64,000 bases of DNA from Moniliella sp. 'wahieum'. Lineage: Eukaryota; Basidiomycota; Moniliellomycetes; Moniliellales; Moniliellaceae. Shown in pieces: positions 49,630 through 61,467 of the stretch; the first letter of the stretch is position 1; the number at the start of each line of letters is the position of its first letter. Position numbers and translations under genes: made by a program. The notes under the pieces are model-generated. The model was not told the DNA's origin. It made no database searches and worked only from the letters and a program-made list of their open reading frames with translations. The stretch lies in assembly GCA_003971905.1 (NCBI GenBank), contig RSEE01000002.1, positions 620,001-684,000 on the forward strand, in the 5' to 3' direction.

Positions 49630-51557
49630 GCCGCTACCCCCCAGCCTCTCCGCTATTATCCTGTACACAACTCTGTATTAGAAGTATTGAGATTGACTGA
49701 TTCGATCAATGGGTTCCATGAATCGGGCGCACACATGCTATGCGCCCTCCTCGCCCTGCGCATCTTTCGCCCTTCGAGTTGTTCAAAAACAAGGTAGCCA
49801 TGAAAGAGATATGTGATGGCGTAGTAGTGACAGTAGGTGACGGAAGGAGCGCCGTGCCTCTTCAGGCGCCTCCAAGGTCCATGCATGGCTGGGTAGACCG
49901 AAGCTCGTCCACCGGTGAGAGATATGAAGGAAGAGCTTGTCCGGGCCGTCGGCGTATAGCCGCAGACCCCACTCAACTGAGTACTGCAGTACCGGAACGA
50001 GATGGTGGGTGCCCAAGCATCTTCGGGGCTGCGCAGGCTGCGCTTGCACCCCTTCGCAGATGTTGCCCCCCTTTTGGTCGGAGGCGCTTATGGTGTGACC
50101 GGTGACGCTCTATACGCTTCACAGCGCGTCATTATACTTAGGAGGAGGTTCAACTAGTTTCCACTCCCGCCCTATTATACCCACCAGTATGTTCTGTCGG
50201 GCATACGTATACTGTGCGCGCTGTGATCGAATACTTACTCCTATAGTGTCTCGTCTTTTGTGGCCTGTGACTAATAGCGACAATGGCTGTGACACATGTG
50301 ACACGTGGCATGTGACTAGTGACTAGTGAGTAGTGAGTACCTGAGTAGTGGATCTGTAGCCAGACAATGATCCCTTGGGGCCACAGAAGGCCAGAGAGCA
50401 GGGCAACAACCACAGTTGCTCCCGCGCTGCGCAGTGAGGAGTGAGATCTGAGATTGAGCACAGAGCCAGGAAGGCGGTGGTGGTGGCTTTATGGTGTGTG
50501 TTACAGAAGGATCGGCAGCCGCACGTGGTTTGTGATCATGTGACTGCCAGAGAGTGCGTCGGGTGAGTGTTCGCTCGCTTGGGCGCTGCTCGATGCTATT
50601 GGGGTGCTATTGGCTGCCGCCGCTATCATAGTTGGTGGGCACCAAGTTGGCGGTTCCCGGTACCGGTTACCAAGTTCCTGGTTGGTATAGCGATCCAAGA
50701 ACCTGGACTGTGCCCTGCGATGCTCTCCTGCGTTTGGAATGGCTGATGGTATTCCGGCGCTGAGTACGTACAAGTAGTTCATGTGGATGTGTGCTGCATG
50801 GCGCAGGGTTTCATACTCGCCCTTCTGCTGCGCAGCCCCAATCGTGTTGGTCCCAACTTCTACGCTGCGCCACCTCGCCTCGGCGGGCTTTACCGCGCAG
50901 GCGTCAAGCTCGTCAAGCTCCAAGCCCAAGCCCCAAGCGGTAAAGCTTGAAGGCCATATCCTGTGATCGATGATCCCCATGCTGCTGTTCCTCCCTGTCT
51001 CTACGGCCCAGTGCCCCTGTCTGGTGAGGGATCATCGATCACGATGACATCGATGGCACGCCATGATGATCAGGCTCATCTTTAGTCTGTCCCTCCGAAG
51101 CGAGCGCGAAGACTGCATCGCAGCGGGCCTGATCGAGGGTCCTGAGGGCCTGAGGCCTGAGGGGGCTAGGCCCTGAAGCCTGACTGCCCGCCACTTTTGG
51201 CCACTCTGAGTGGGTAGAAGTTGGTGTAGTCCGCGGGCCACACATAGGCCGCGCGCACACCGCATGCGGATCCGTGTGCCAGTTGGTAGTTGATATATCC
51301 GTAACCCCCCTTCCCCGTCCCCTCCTTTTCCCCCTTCCCCCTGCTCCCTTCCATCCCATCTCCTCCTCCCTCGCTGCTTCCCTGCTTCCCACCCGCACCA
51401 CTGGTTGGTGCACTAGAGAGCTGGCTCTCCCCTTCGTCTCATCCCAAGGCCCGGCGCTCTCTCCTTTCCCATCTCCTGGGCCTGGCGCCCTCTCCTGCTC
51501 GTCGCACATCTCCTACCCTCTTCGTCTTGATACGCTGGACGTACACAAAACGTTGCA
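49630..51557. other. Long intergenic region, palindromic words
   Basis: No gene accepted in 1.9 kb. Contains GTGACACATGTGACACGTGGC (50289-50309), a GTGACTAGTGACTAGTGAGTAG series (50313-50334), and CT-rich DNA before the next gene. The 50.5-51.0 kb frames are not convincing. Confidence 0.5.
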
Positions 51558-53778
51558 ATGCTGGTCCATTCTATGCGTCAGCCAACACGCCCGCTGGCCG
51601 GAGCCGTCCTCTTTCTCCTTGCCCTCTTTGCTCTGGCCCACAGCTTGACTGGGGCTGGGCCCTTCCGCTCCCCCGAGCCAAATACCTTTCAACCGGTATC
51701 CCTCCTGAACCCGTTAGAATCCCATTGGCTCCCATCTCCCACCGCCATTAACTCACCTCAAGACCTCTTCCCATCGAGTCCAGCCGGAGGAAGGGCGGTC
51801 CCTGCGCATGCTCTACTCTCCCCTCGAGCAAGCGCATTTTCACCCTCCTCGGCCGTTGCCAAAGCCTTATCGCTAGCTGGGACGCAGGGCAGGACGACTG
51901 GCGCACGTTGCATTGGCGGAGGCTCTGGATCTTCCTCCGGCTCAAGCTCGTCTTCCACATCGTCTTCAAGCTCCTCCTCAGGCCAATCCTCCGCGTCCCT
52001 TTCTGGCTCGCACACATCGACTCACTCGGGTTCCGGGTCATCCAAGTCCCACTCCCACTCCAGTTCGCACAAGAGCACTGCAACCGCTTCTGCTTCCTCC
52101 CACCACTCGTCAGCTTCCCTTACCTCGGTCCATTCTTCCAAGTCGTCTTCGGCCAGCTCTCGGCCCACATCGAGCGCAGGCTCTGGTTCGGATTCCAGCT
52201 CGGGGTCAGATTCGGATTCAGATTCAGAATCGGACTCGAACTCGGATTCGTCGGGTCGGATTCGTCTGGTTCGTACTCGTCTGGCTCGATTCATCTGGTT
52301 CGGATCGGAGTGGTTCGGAGTCGGCTGGTGCGGAGTCGTCTGGTGCGGAGTCGTCTGGTTCGGAGTCGTCTGGTTCGGATGCATCTGGTTCGGACTCATC
52401 TGGATCGGACTCGTCCGGCTCTGGCTCTGGCTCTCGTTCTCATTCTCATTCCCGGTCCAGCTCTAGCACTGGCTCACATGCTTCGGGATCAAAGTCTGTG
52501 AGCGGAGGAACCAAAGCTAACGGACACTCCACTTCGTCCGCGCGGTTGCATTCTGGTAGTAGCAGCGCGGGGAAAACGGCATCCGCTTCCGTCTCTCAGT
52601 GCCCCGCCTGGGCAACTGGTGGGTTCAATGGTGCCAAGACCTTTTCTGTGAGCATCGACCCCTGCGAGACTGCGCCTGCCTCCTCTACTCATTCGTCCAC
52701 CAAGAGCCGCAAGGTGGGTCAGGTAGAGAACGGCATGCATGCCACCTCCGCTTCTTGGTCCTCTTCTCGCTCCTCCTCTTCCACCAAGTCTTGGTCCAAC
52801 AGCCATATTAGTTCCACTCGATCCGCCTCCGCGACGCGCTCCGTCTTGTCTTCTGCTTCGGCGTCGGCTTCAGCTTCAGCGTCGGCATCAGCTTCGTCCA
52901 GTGAACAAGCAACCAGCTCAGCTGGAAACAGCTTGGATTCGCCTACGTCTTGGCCGCATGACAGATACAGTGTATCCGACCTGCGGTCCGACCTGAAGAA
53001 AATCATGGCGTGGGCCGGCGACACGGATCAACTGCAAGGCAGTCTGTTCGAAGAAACGGTGCAAGCGATTTGGAGTGGTGCAGCCCGCTACTGGCCCGAA
53101 GTGCCTGCCGCCGTATCGTGCCGCACCATTTTATCTACCGTTCGCGCCGAGTCGGACTTTGACCACACCATGGTCGACGGTTCGGCATGGGGATTGTTGC
53201 AAGTTGACGTTAGCAGTGACACCAACGAGCTCAGTGTGTTCAAGGCGCATGCATCGGTGAACCAGACGGTTGCGTCGGGGCAATCGAACGCTACCGCCGC
53301 AAGCTCGGGGGTGTTGACAGACTACCAGTCTTCCGCACCGCTCAATGTGAGTCAGTTGACCAACCAAGATTTGCTCCGGCCTTGGATCAACGTCCATGTC
53401 GCCGTCTGGTTCCAGGCCAACCTGGCACGGACGGGGAGCAGGGATCCGTATGATTGGAACGAGATTGACAAGTTGTCTCGCCAGCTCGTGCAGGCTACCG
53501 ATTCCTCTGCGCGAGCCACATCCAAGAGCAAGCTGGACCAGTACGTCAAGGCGACCAAGTTGCCCTTCACTTGGCTCACCGCTCTTGGTTCCTGGGTGTC
53601 CGGACCTGCTGCCGACGGAGATGGTTCGTACGGCACAAGTGGCGACAAGTGGTCCGCACCCTTCATTGCCTCCGTTCTTGCGGGGGTGAAGGTCATGGAT
53701 GGCAACCAAAGTTTGACTGCTTCCTCGTACTTTGATCAGTACTCTGTCCATGCCGGGCTGATTGCCTACCAGCTCTAA
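51558..53778 (+). CDS. Secreted Ser-rich protein with lytic-transglycosylase-like C-terminal domain
   Basis: Start at 51558 (or the Met at 51573). The N-terminus RPLAGAVLFLLALFALAHSL looks like a signal peptide. A very long Ser/Gly/Asp/Thr/His-rich stretch follows (about 51920-52900), suited to heavy O-glycosylation and a wall-spanning stalk; two compensating shifts lie near 52255-52290. The C-terminal 280 residues are folded-looking: VSDLRSDLKKIMAWAGDTDQ, EETVQAIWSGAARYWPEVPA, SCRTILSTVRAESDFDHTMV, DGSAWGLLQVDVSS. The ESDFD...SAWGLLQV pattern resembles the E-S-x-F...G-x-x-Q motif of lytic transglycosylase/goose-lysozyme folds; the candidate catalytic Glu is codon 53149-53151. Then comes LRPWINVHVAVWFQANLA (compare the family's repeating helices), ending FDQYSVHAGLIAYQL at 53778. 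No GPI signal is visible. A secreted or wall-attached hydrolase-like protein is inferred; the substrate is unknown. Confidence 0.8.
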
Positions 53779-55202
53779 AGAACTCTTGCTTGCGTCCTTC
53801 CTATGGATACTCGCCTATGGATACTCGCCTATGGATAATCGCCTATGGGGTGTTTTGTGTTTCTCTCGAGACTCTCTTCCTTTTGACAACGGTCATTGGA
53901 TGAGGCTGTTTTTTGTTGTGTGTTGTGGTGAGACGGTGTTTCCTTTGGACAATGTCACATCCGTGGTTCCTATTAGTATCGTGTTCTGTTTTGCCGTATA
54001 GTGTAGTGTTGGTCATGCAGGTCATGTGCATGATTTCCACCACTTGAGTAATGTCTCGCTCAGCTGCGGTAACATCTACGGGGATTGGGTACTGGCATGG
54101 GCCGCGCGATCTCGTGGAAATCATTAGAGGTGCAAATCACCATTTCTGGCAACTCCACACACCAGTTGTGGCCATGCAGGTGGTACCCAAGGTCAGAGAA
54201 TCAAAGGGTAGTGGGCCAAGCACGCGGATGTCCTAACAACAAACAGTGATGGCCAGCCGCAGAGTGGTATGGCGCCTATACGAGATGCAAGAGGCATCTG
54301 GTCCTCCTTCAGATCAAGCAACAATTTCCCACCGACGAAATGCATCGTACGTTTGAGCCATTGTCTGTGGAGTGCAATGATTTCTTCAAGCCAAGCAATA
54401 GGCACGTGTTGACCTATGGTCTGTACACAGTTATTCACGCGACCACTTCCATCGCTTTCGAACGGGGCTCAAATGGTATTATGTGGGAGAAGCAACTATG
54501 GAGTGTGGGTAATTATGAGGAGAGAGCATCTGCTCAGCCATTTGCACAAGACGCGATATCTGGGTTGCCGGGGGATTCGCATCATGGTGGGAATGAACAA
54601 TGAACGGATGATCCCAGTAGCCCCGCTGACACCGTCGATATTCACAAACCTGGTAGGCTTATACGATGGAACTTCTCGGTACCAACGTCAGAAGTGAAGA
54701 CCGTCATTATCATGCCTCATCTTGGGTTTGCTTGGAAAAATATAGGGGGGACTACGTGAGCTCATCGCACCTCTGTTTTCTTTTAAAGCTTGACGTTTCG
54801 CACACATCATGTGTCCAGCTATGATGTCTGGTTAGTGCCCATCCACTTTGCGCGCGAACCACTGGCTTCATGTGGTCTTCCCTTTTCACTGATAACGCAG
54901 TGTTGGTCTATCACAGACGTAGAACCTCCCGTTCGTGGTACCATCCTCCTATCATTACACCCAAGACACCCTTAGCATGCCCATCAATCTGAACGGTGTA
55001 AACGGGCATGGGAAAGCAGTGCAGGATCAAGGGGTGAGAAGGACACAAGTGTTTCAACACCTGAAACCCAAAACTGAGCCCCAGACTGTCTAGGCCGAGG
55101 TTGGGAACAGAAGCATAATACGACTTGATCATCCAAAGCCATCATGAATCCAAATCCAGGATGGATGCGCCCCTTGCACCGATCGCGAAGAGATGTGGAA
55201 GT
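53779..55202. other. Intergenic region, no convincing gene
   Basis: AT-richer than the surroundings. After the minisatellite at 53801, frames of 60-93 codons occur on both strands without motifs. A small transcript cannot be excluded. Confidence 0.45.
53801..53848 (+). repeat. 14-bp minisatellite (CTATGGATACTCGC), about 3.4 copies
   Basis: Copies at 53801-53814, 53815-53828 and 53829-53842 (one A for C change) plus a partial copy, directly after the stop codon of the secreted Ser-rich protein. Confidence 0.92.
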
Positions 55203-55886
55203 CTAGTTGAAGAAGTGGCGGTTGGGGTTCGGCCCAAACAGATCGGTGCGGATGATCGGTAGCATCAACTCCTCAATCAGCCGCAACCGTTCTCCAGTGT
55301 GTTGTCAATCGTAATCTTGTCCTCGTGCGAGACGAGCTTGACTCCACCAGAGGAATCTTTGGGCAAGCCCTCGGCAACCGAGAGAGAGACGGGCTTGCCA
55401 TACGCGTCCTTGTATTTGCTCGCCAGCTCGTCCACCAGACCTTCCAGCACACTCACGTCCTGAGGACGCACTACCAGAGTCACCTTGGGCTCTGTCAGCT
55501 GGAGCAGACCCTGAAGCGAAAGCTGCACAGCAGCTTCGCATACGCTGCGGGGTCAGACGTGGTCGAGGCGAGTTTGGCACGGGCAGCGTCAAAGAGGGAC
55601 TGGAGGTGCTCCTCGCGGGCCTGGAGCAGCTTGAGACGGGCGGCGTTGGTCGCGGTGGACTGGGCAATGCGAGTGGAGGTAAGTGCAGCCTTGGCCTTCT
55701 TGTCGTACGTAGCATCAAGCGAGACGGACTCGCCGCGCGGACAAGCTTGCCCTTTTCGATGGCAAAGTCCTCGTCGGCGCGGACTTGGATCTCCCGCGCT
55801 TTTTCGACAGCCTCCTGCTTAATGAAGCTGACCATCTTCTTCATCTCGCTCAGCACCTCATCGTCGTTCAGGGGGCGTGCGCTCAT
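55203..55886 (-). CDS. VMA4: V-type H+-ATPase subunit E
   Basis: Peripheral-stalk subunit of the V1 sector that acidifies the vacuole. Start at 55886 on the minus strand: [50 protein letters not shown], the family's N-terminal helix. It continues [41 protein letters not shown]-domain: [52 protein letters not shown]-like [12 protein letters not shown], then [20 protein letters not shown] and NRHFFN, stop at 55203. The end is diagnostic. The length of about 227 aa matches (226-233). No intron. Single-base shifts near 55735, 55545 and 55290. Divergent from cystathionine gamma-lyase. Confidence 0.95.
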
Positions 55887-56644
55887 GGTGGGCAGGGAAA
55901 GCAAGGCGAAGCAAGGCGAGCGTGGGTGGCCGGGTAGGACGAGCGGGTGGAGCGCGAGACGAGAAGCGGAGGCAGCAGTCGCCAGGTGGCCGGTGCGCCG
56001 ACACGAGGAGCGGCGCTCTTGGGGAGGGGCAGCTTACCACCAACCGAACTCTGCAATTCCGCCAGCGGAAGCGGCCCCCTGGATTTGCAATTTCAAATCC
56101 TGGGTCTGGTCGCTGGGTCAGTTCGGACGTACGTAACCCTGCCTCTGCAGCCGATCGGCAACTGTCGGCCACCAGCCGAGGGTCCAACGTTCAACTTGCT
56201 GCGCAGTGCACGTGATGAGTTGATTTCAGCGCTCCATTGAACATTTGCCAAGCTGCCATGGGGCTCATGGGGAGTGGCCTGTGGCCCGTCGGGCTATGGC
56301 GTGCTCAGGGCGGTGATTTGAGCACGCCATCGTCGTCGGTGCAACACCGGGGCCAAACCCAGCAAGTGCCCCCCCACATGAGCAGCCAATGGTGTGTCCA
56401 CTGCGCAACCCCCATCTTTTTCGCAGTCCGAAGCGAAGACGAACTTGGCCCGGCCGGTCCGGAGCTAACAGATTCTTATAAAACCACATCGCTCCGTCGG
56501 CTACCCCTGCCCCACCCCCCATCCCTCCTCTACCACCCTCTCTCCGGCCGACGGACGTCTTTCTGGCTCCAACAGCCCCTGCATCAACGTCAGGCTCCAA
56601 CAGCCCTATACCCGTTCTACAGCATATCTCCATCTCTGCTCGCC
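55887..56644. promoter_or_regulatory. Divergent promoter region of VMA4 and CYS3
   Basis: 758 bp between divergent starts. AACGTTCAA lies at 56186-56194. TATAAAA at 56477-56483 lies about 165 bp upstream of the cystathionine gamma-lyase start, in the right range for a TATA box with a ~100-nt leader. Confidence 0.55.
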
Positions 56645-57961
56645 ATGGCCCCCATCTCTACTTCCGTCCACGGCACCCCCACTGCCTCTGCCCCTCAGCT
56701 CGGCTTCGCCACCCGTGCTCTCCATGTTGGCTCTGAGCCCAACGGTGAGACCGGCGCCGTCATCCCCCCGATCAGCCTGAGCACCACTTTTGCCCAGGAC
56801 GGAGTGGGCAACCACAAGGGCTGGGAGTACTCGCGTTCGGGCAACCCCACGCGTGACAGCTTTGAGCGTGCGCTCGCTGCCCTCGAGGGTGCCGAGCGCG
56901 GCTTTGCCTTTTCCTCCGGCTCGGCGGTGACGGGGACGATCCTCACATCGCTGCCCCCCAACGCCCACGTCATTTCGGTCAACGATGTGTACGGTGGCAC
57001 CCACCGGTACTTTACCAAGGTTGCCTCGGCCGCGCAGCACGTCAAGGTGGACTTTGTCGACCTTGAGGCGAGGAGGCGCAGATTACCCAGCGTATTCAGC
57101 AGCTCGCTCAGCCTAACACCCAGCTCGTCTGGGTCGAGACGCCAACCAACCCCACCCTGCGTCTGATCGACATTGCTGCCGTGGTGCGGGTGGTGCGGCG
57201 CGCCGCCCCCCAGGCATCGATCGTGGTTGACAACACTTTCCTCTCGCCCTACTACCAACAACCTCTTGCCCTCGGTGCCGACGTGGTGGTGCACAGTGTC
57301 ACCAAGTACCTCAATGGCCACTCGGACGTGGTGATGGGTGTGGCGGCGACGAGCCACCCTTACTGGGTTGAGCGCCTTGCCTTCTTGCAAAACGCGTTGG
57401 GTGCCATCCCTTCGCCGTTTGACTCGTGGTTGGCTCTTCGTGGGCTCAAGACACTGGCGCTGCGTATGCGCGCCCACGGGGAGAACGCTGTGGCCATTGC
57501 CCAGTTTGCCCAGGCCCACCCGGCCGTCGAGGCGGTCGCTACCCCCCGGCCTGCCCTCTCACCCTGGTCGCGCCGCGGCTTTGGCCAACATCCAATCGGC
57601 TGCGCCTGCCGCTGCAGTTAATGCCAAGGCGGCCGCGCAGACGGGTGCGGCGTTCCCGTATGGTGGCATGATGGGCCTTCGTCTGCGTGGGTCCCCGAGT
57701 GACAGTGCTGCCACCGACGCGCTCCTCTCTGAGCTGCACATCTTTACCCTTGCCGAATCCTTGGGCGGTGTGGAGTCCCTGATTGAGCAGCCGTCCAAGA
57801 TGACTCACGGCGGTCTGTCCGACGAGGAGCGCGCTCACCTCGGCATTGGCCACAACTACCTCCGCCTTTCGCCGGGTGTGGAGGACACGGCCGACCTGCT
57901 TGCTGACCTCAAGCGTGGGCTTGACGCTGCTCAGGCTGTCCTGGAGGGCAAGAAGGCGTAA
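56645..57961 (+). CDS. CYS3: Cystathionine gamma-lyase (PLP-dependent)
   Basis: Cleaves cystathionine to cysteine, 2-oxobutyrate and ammonia in the transsulfuration route. Start at 56645 (cgccATGGcc). Cys/Met-metabolism PLP family blocks: GFATRALHVGSEPNGETGAV, STTFAQDGVGNHKGWEYSRS, GNPTRDSFERALAALEGAER, FSSGSAVTGTILTSLPPNAH, VYGGTHRYFTKVA, then WVETPTNPTLRLIDIAAVV, VVDNTFLSPYYQQPLALGAD and VVHSVTKYLNGHSDVVMGV. The PLP-binding Lys is codon 57304-57306. Then comes LQNALGAIPSPFDSWLALRG and, near the end, LAESLGGVESLIEQPSKMTH and LRLSPGVEDTADLLADLKRG. Compared with the usual ~400 aa it has an Ala-rich insertion of roughly 20 residues (about 57590-57650). Frame shifts near 57065 and 57540. No intron. 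Cystathionine gamma-synthase is the main alternative; the motifs favour the lyase. Confidence 0.93.
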
Positions 57962-58509
57962 GGTACGATGCCGAGCGTACATGGCATGTACATGCTGGGG
58001 TGGCTCGTACATGGACAGTGAACTGGTGGGCACCACGTCTCATATCATGGTTTTGGCCTTGCCTTGTTGCTGTATTACTAGTACTTTGTCCCCAATCTTG
58101 TTGCCTGTCTTCATTGAAAACGATTTGCTATTCCCTGTCTGATCTTTCCTAGGTTTCCATGAGCACCTCGTTGCGTATTCCTTCGCCAGCGCCTCGCCTG
58201 GCCCTGACGATGCTAGTAGTAGCCGTAGTCTGTACATGGACAACACACCAGATGTAACAGTGTTTCGAAAGTGCCAACTGGCGTATCGGAAGGTGCCTAT
58301 TTAGAAGTTGAAATTTGAACCCCATGAGCTTCAGCTTCAACAGTGGATTGTGCTTAGCTTCACACGTCACAGTGCACGAATGATATGACCGGCAAGGCAG
58401 CCGAAAACGCCGCCGCAGCTTCACTGAAGGTCCCTGTGAGGTTCTGGTTCAGGGTGTGCTTCACGGCCACCACCTTCTGCATTTGTACTATCTCTGCAGC
58501 GCCCCCACC
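57962..58509. other. Intergenic region between CYS3 and glutathione peroxidase
   Basis: No gene seen; contains the 3' UTR of the lyase and the promoter of the peroxidase. Confidence 0.5.
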
Positions 58510-59156
58510 ATGTCTCTCTACACTCTCAAATCACCCTGGAAGAACTCGGTGCTAGACTACAGCACCTTGCGAGGCAAGGTTCTTCTGATCTTCAACTCGG
58601 CGACAAAGTGCGTATGCCACTTCCCCTCATCCTTGGTGCTCTCCACACATCGGTGGGCTGATGGATGCACTAACCCCATGTTGAATAGGTGCGGTCTGAC
58701 ACCCCAGCTCAAGGAGCTGCAAGAGCTATACGACACGTACCATACTTCTGGGTTGGAGGTGATTGGGTACCCCAGCAACCAATTTCGTTCCCAGAACCCC
58801 GAGAACGATGAAGATACCGAGGCATTCTGTCAGCTCAACTATGGCGTCCAGTTCCCCATGGTCAACAAGAGGTATGTAACCGCCGACTTCCATCGCCTAG
58901 TGCATACGTGTACTGACCGTCTCTCCACCGGACCTGCTCCACAGCGACGTGAACGGACCCGAGACGAACGAGGTGTTTAAGTACCTCAAGGCGCAAAGCC
59001 ACGGTGCGAAGGGAGGAGATTACTTGGAACTTTACCAAGTTTTTGGTCGACCGGGATGGCCATGTGGTCCGGTATGCCCCAACCACCCAGCCCAGCTCGC
59101 TCAAATCTGAAATCGAGAAGCTGCTTGCACACTCGTCTACCAAGGCAAAAATGTAG
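58510..59156 (+). CDS. Glutathione peroxidase / thiol peroxidase (Gpx3/Hyr1-like, Cys type)
   Basis: Reduces hydroperoxides with a Cys active site, usually using thioredoxin in fungi. Start at 58510 (caccATGtc): [33 protein letters not shown]. Intron 1 at 58608-58688 (81 nt) splits the Lys codon; exon 2 starts [20 protein letters not shown] with the peroxidatic Cys at codon 58690-58692 (TGC, not a selenocysteine TGA). Then [11 protein letters not shown] with the catalytic Gln, and [12 protein letters not shown]. Intron 2 at 58872-58944 (73 nt) leads to [18 protein letters not shown]. After one shift near 59015 comes [20 protein letters not shown] with the catalytic Trp (59025-59027), then [20 protein letters not shown], stop at 59156. 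About 164 aa, standard. The resolving Cys may be CQLNYG (58828). Confidence 0.95.
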
Positions 59157-59609
59157 TATTCCCTCGATGCACTGCAACATCCTTCATGAGCCGCTGCTCA
59201 GCGCTCATTGCGCTTCGTACGCTATGCTCATCCTCCTGATGAAGGTGCGAAAGGCACGCGTTTGTTTTGTTCCCTCAAACTTACCCTGGGATCAAAACTC
59301 ATGCTTGGGCTACCCGGTTATGAGTTTTGACTGCATCTCTATTCTAGGGGGCTTTAGTTGTGTGGAGTGACTTTCATGGTGTCTTTTACTGTGCGACCCT
59401 TCTCTATGCAATAGTCGAAAGGGGGGGCAGGGGCGGGGGGGGGTGCAACACATGGAGCGGACAGTGTGAATAGCCCAGGCGTTATCATGTGTCTGACGTA
59501 AGCGACTTTTGATAAGGCGGCTACCCATTGAGACAGAGCGCTTTCGGTTCCTCGACGCTGACGGCACCACCACCACCCTTCGCATGCCCCTGTGCGCGTG
59601 CACGTAGCC
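59157..59609. other. Intergenic region between the peroxidase and Btn1
   Basis: No gene seen. A G-rich tract lies at 59420-59442. Confidence 0.5.
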
Positions 59610-61326
59610 ATGCCCACCGATACCATCCAACTCCTCGATTCGGGATCGGACGATGTGGTGCGGGAGCGCTCCAACGACTCTGCATTGGACCCACCTCCTG
59701 CGCCTCACAGACGGCCGTGGTCCGAGATGGTCAACTGGACTCCCTCTCGGCCTGCCTTGACCCGCTTGGGCGCGGCCTTCTTCGTCTTTGGTGTGGTAAA
59801 CAATGCTCTGTATGTTGTCATCCTAACCGCTGCACTCGAACTTTTACCTCCAGGCGTACCCACGGGCGTGGTCGCCTGCGCCAACATTGCGCCTTCTCTC
59901 GTGTCCAAGGCCGTATTTCCATACATCCTCACCGGCACCGTCCGGTACAACCGCCGCATATGGGCCTGTTCCATCATGAGTTTTGTGGGGCTAGCGGTAA
60001 GTTTTCCCCAATAGTGAGGGTCGTGTGGTATTAACTCCTCCTATGGGGCAGATGATTGCCCTTACTCCCTCCCTGGCAATACGACTGAGTGGGATTGCCC
60101 TGGCCAGTTTCAGTCAGGATTGGGGGCTCACCTTCCTCCAGCTGGCAACACGCTACTCTCATTCCGGAAGTGCTGGGCATGGCGTGGGCTGGTTTGCATC
60201 AGGCACGGGTGGAGCTGGATTTGTGGGAGCGATCGCCTGGTGGATCGTACGCCCACTAGGCGTTAAGGGAGGACTGAGCATCTTGTCTCCCATGCCTTGG
60301 GGCATGATTTTAGCTTATCTCTTTCTGCTTCCCTCTCCAACTGCAGTCCAAGCCGAGCAGGAGGCAACCTCTTACACTGCTGTCCCCACGGCCGACCCTG
60401 CTTTGGGACCACACCAAGATGAGGAAGAGGAGGAACAAGTGCTGGACCAAGTTTGGCCCAACACCATTTGCCCCGAGCTGGACCGGCAACAATATTCGAC
60501 TTATGATCCCCTCTCTGAAGAAGTGAAACACGTAAAACTTACTCGGCGGACAAGCTCAGTTGCTGAAGCCTATGCTGCCAGTCTACATCATTCCTCTCTT
60601 TGTAGGTTTCTCGCTTTTTAACATGATTGGCGAAAGGACAACGCGACTAACCCTTTTTGCAGAGTCTATTTGGGGGAGTACTTGATCAATCAGGCTGTGA
60701 GTCCTGTGCTGCCTATCCACTCCCTCTTCATCCGAGCATCCCCTCCTCTCCCATATTTACAAGAAATTGTCCGACTACTACGCGTTCTATCAGCTTTGCT
60801 ACCAAGCATTTGTCTTTCTCTCGCGGTCCTCCGTGTCGGTCTTCAAGCTATCGGCCATCCCGCGCCGATGGCTATGGGCTCCTGCCATATGTCAATGCTT
60901 GCTGTTCGCTGTTCTCTCCACCGAGGCTGTCTATCACTGGTTCCGGGCGTCCATTGCACCCTCGTTGGCCATCGTCCTTGTCGCAGTCGAAGGTCTGGCT
61001 GGTGGATATTCTTAGTGAGTACTGAGTCCTCTCGCCCTGCTGCCCATTCTTCCCACCTATCTAACGTGTAATATGTTCAAACAGTGTTTCTGTGTTTTAC
61101 CACATCGGCATGTCCCCGCCGGCAATCAGGGTCGAGGAGTACGAGAATGCGGCTACAGCCGACGCGGCGGCTGCGGGCCATCCAGGAACACGAGTTCCGG
61201 ATTGGTTGTGTAGGCTTTGGCGATACCCTGGGTATCTTAATGGCGTCCATCTTGTCCATGCCGTTGCAACTGCAGCTGTGCACGGCTCAGGTCGAACGCG
61301 GGTATACCCTTTGCAAACAAGTATAA
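59610..61326 (+). CDS. BTN1: Battenin/CLN3 family vacuolar membrane protein (Btn1)
   Basis: Polytopic lysosome/vacuole membrane protein linked to luminal pH and basic amino acid transport. Start at 59610: MPTDTIQLLDSGSDDVVRER. Membrane part 1: FFVFGVVNNALYVVILTAAL, GVPTGVVACANIAPSLVSKA, VFPYIL, a CLN3 signature. Intron 59997-60051 (GTAAGT...GGGCAG). Then IALASFSQDWGLTFLQLATR and GVGWFASGTGGAGFVGAIAW, then an acidic cytoplasmic loop (60350-60540, DEEEEEQVLDQ). A second intron lies at about 60604-60661. Then YLGEYLINQAVSP, SDYYAFYQLCYQAFVFLSRS, VLVAVEGLAGGYS. Intron 61015-61084, then VSVFYHI, and the conserved end FRIGCVGFGDTLGILMASIL then QLCTAQVERGYTLCKQV, stop at 61326. The length of about 510 aa is slightly longer than usual because of the loop. 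Shifts near 60590, 60700-60770 and 61160. Confidence 0.92.
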
Positions 61327-61467
61327 TGGCGCTGTGCTGCCTTTCTCTACCCCTTTTTCTCTTATTGGTGAACCAAGGCCAGATACACAGCTCCTATAAA
61401 AGTAGAGCCGTTGTTGTGTGGCTGACCACCTGTTCCAATTGTCCGTGGTGGGAGAGTAACAGAGAAC

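Noticed and set aside
58608-58692. Possible selenocysteine glutathione peroxidase
   Set aside because: After splicing the active-site codon is TGC (Cys), and fungi of this type lack the selenocysteine system.
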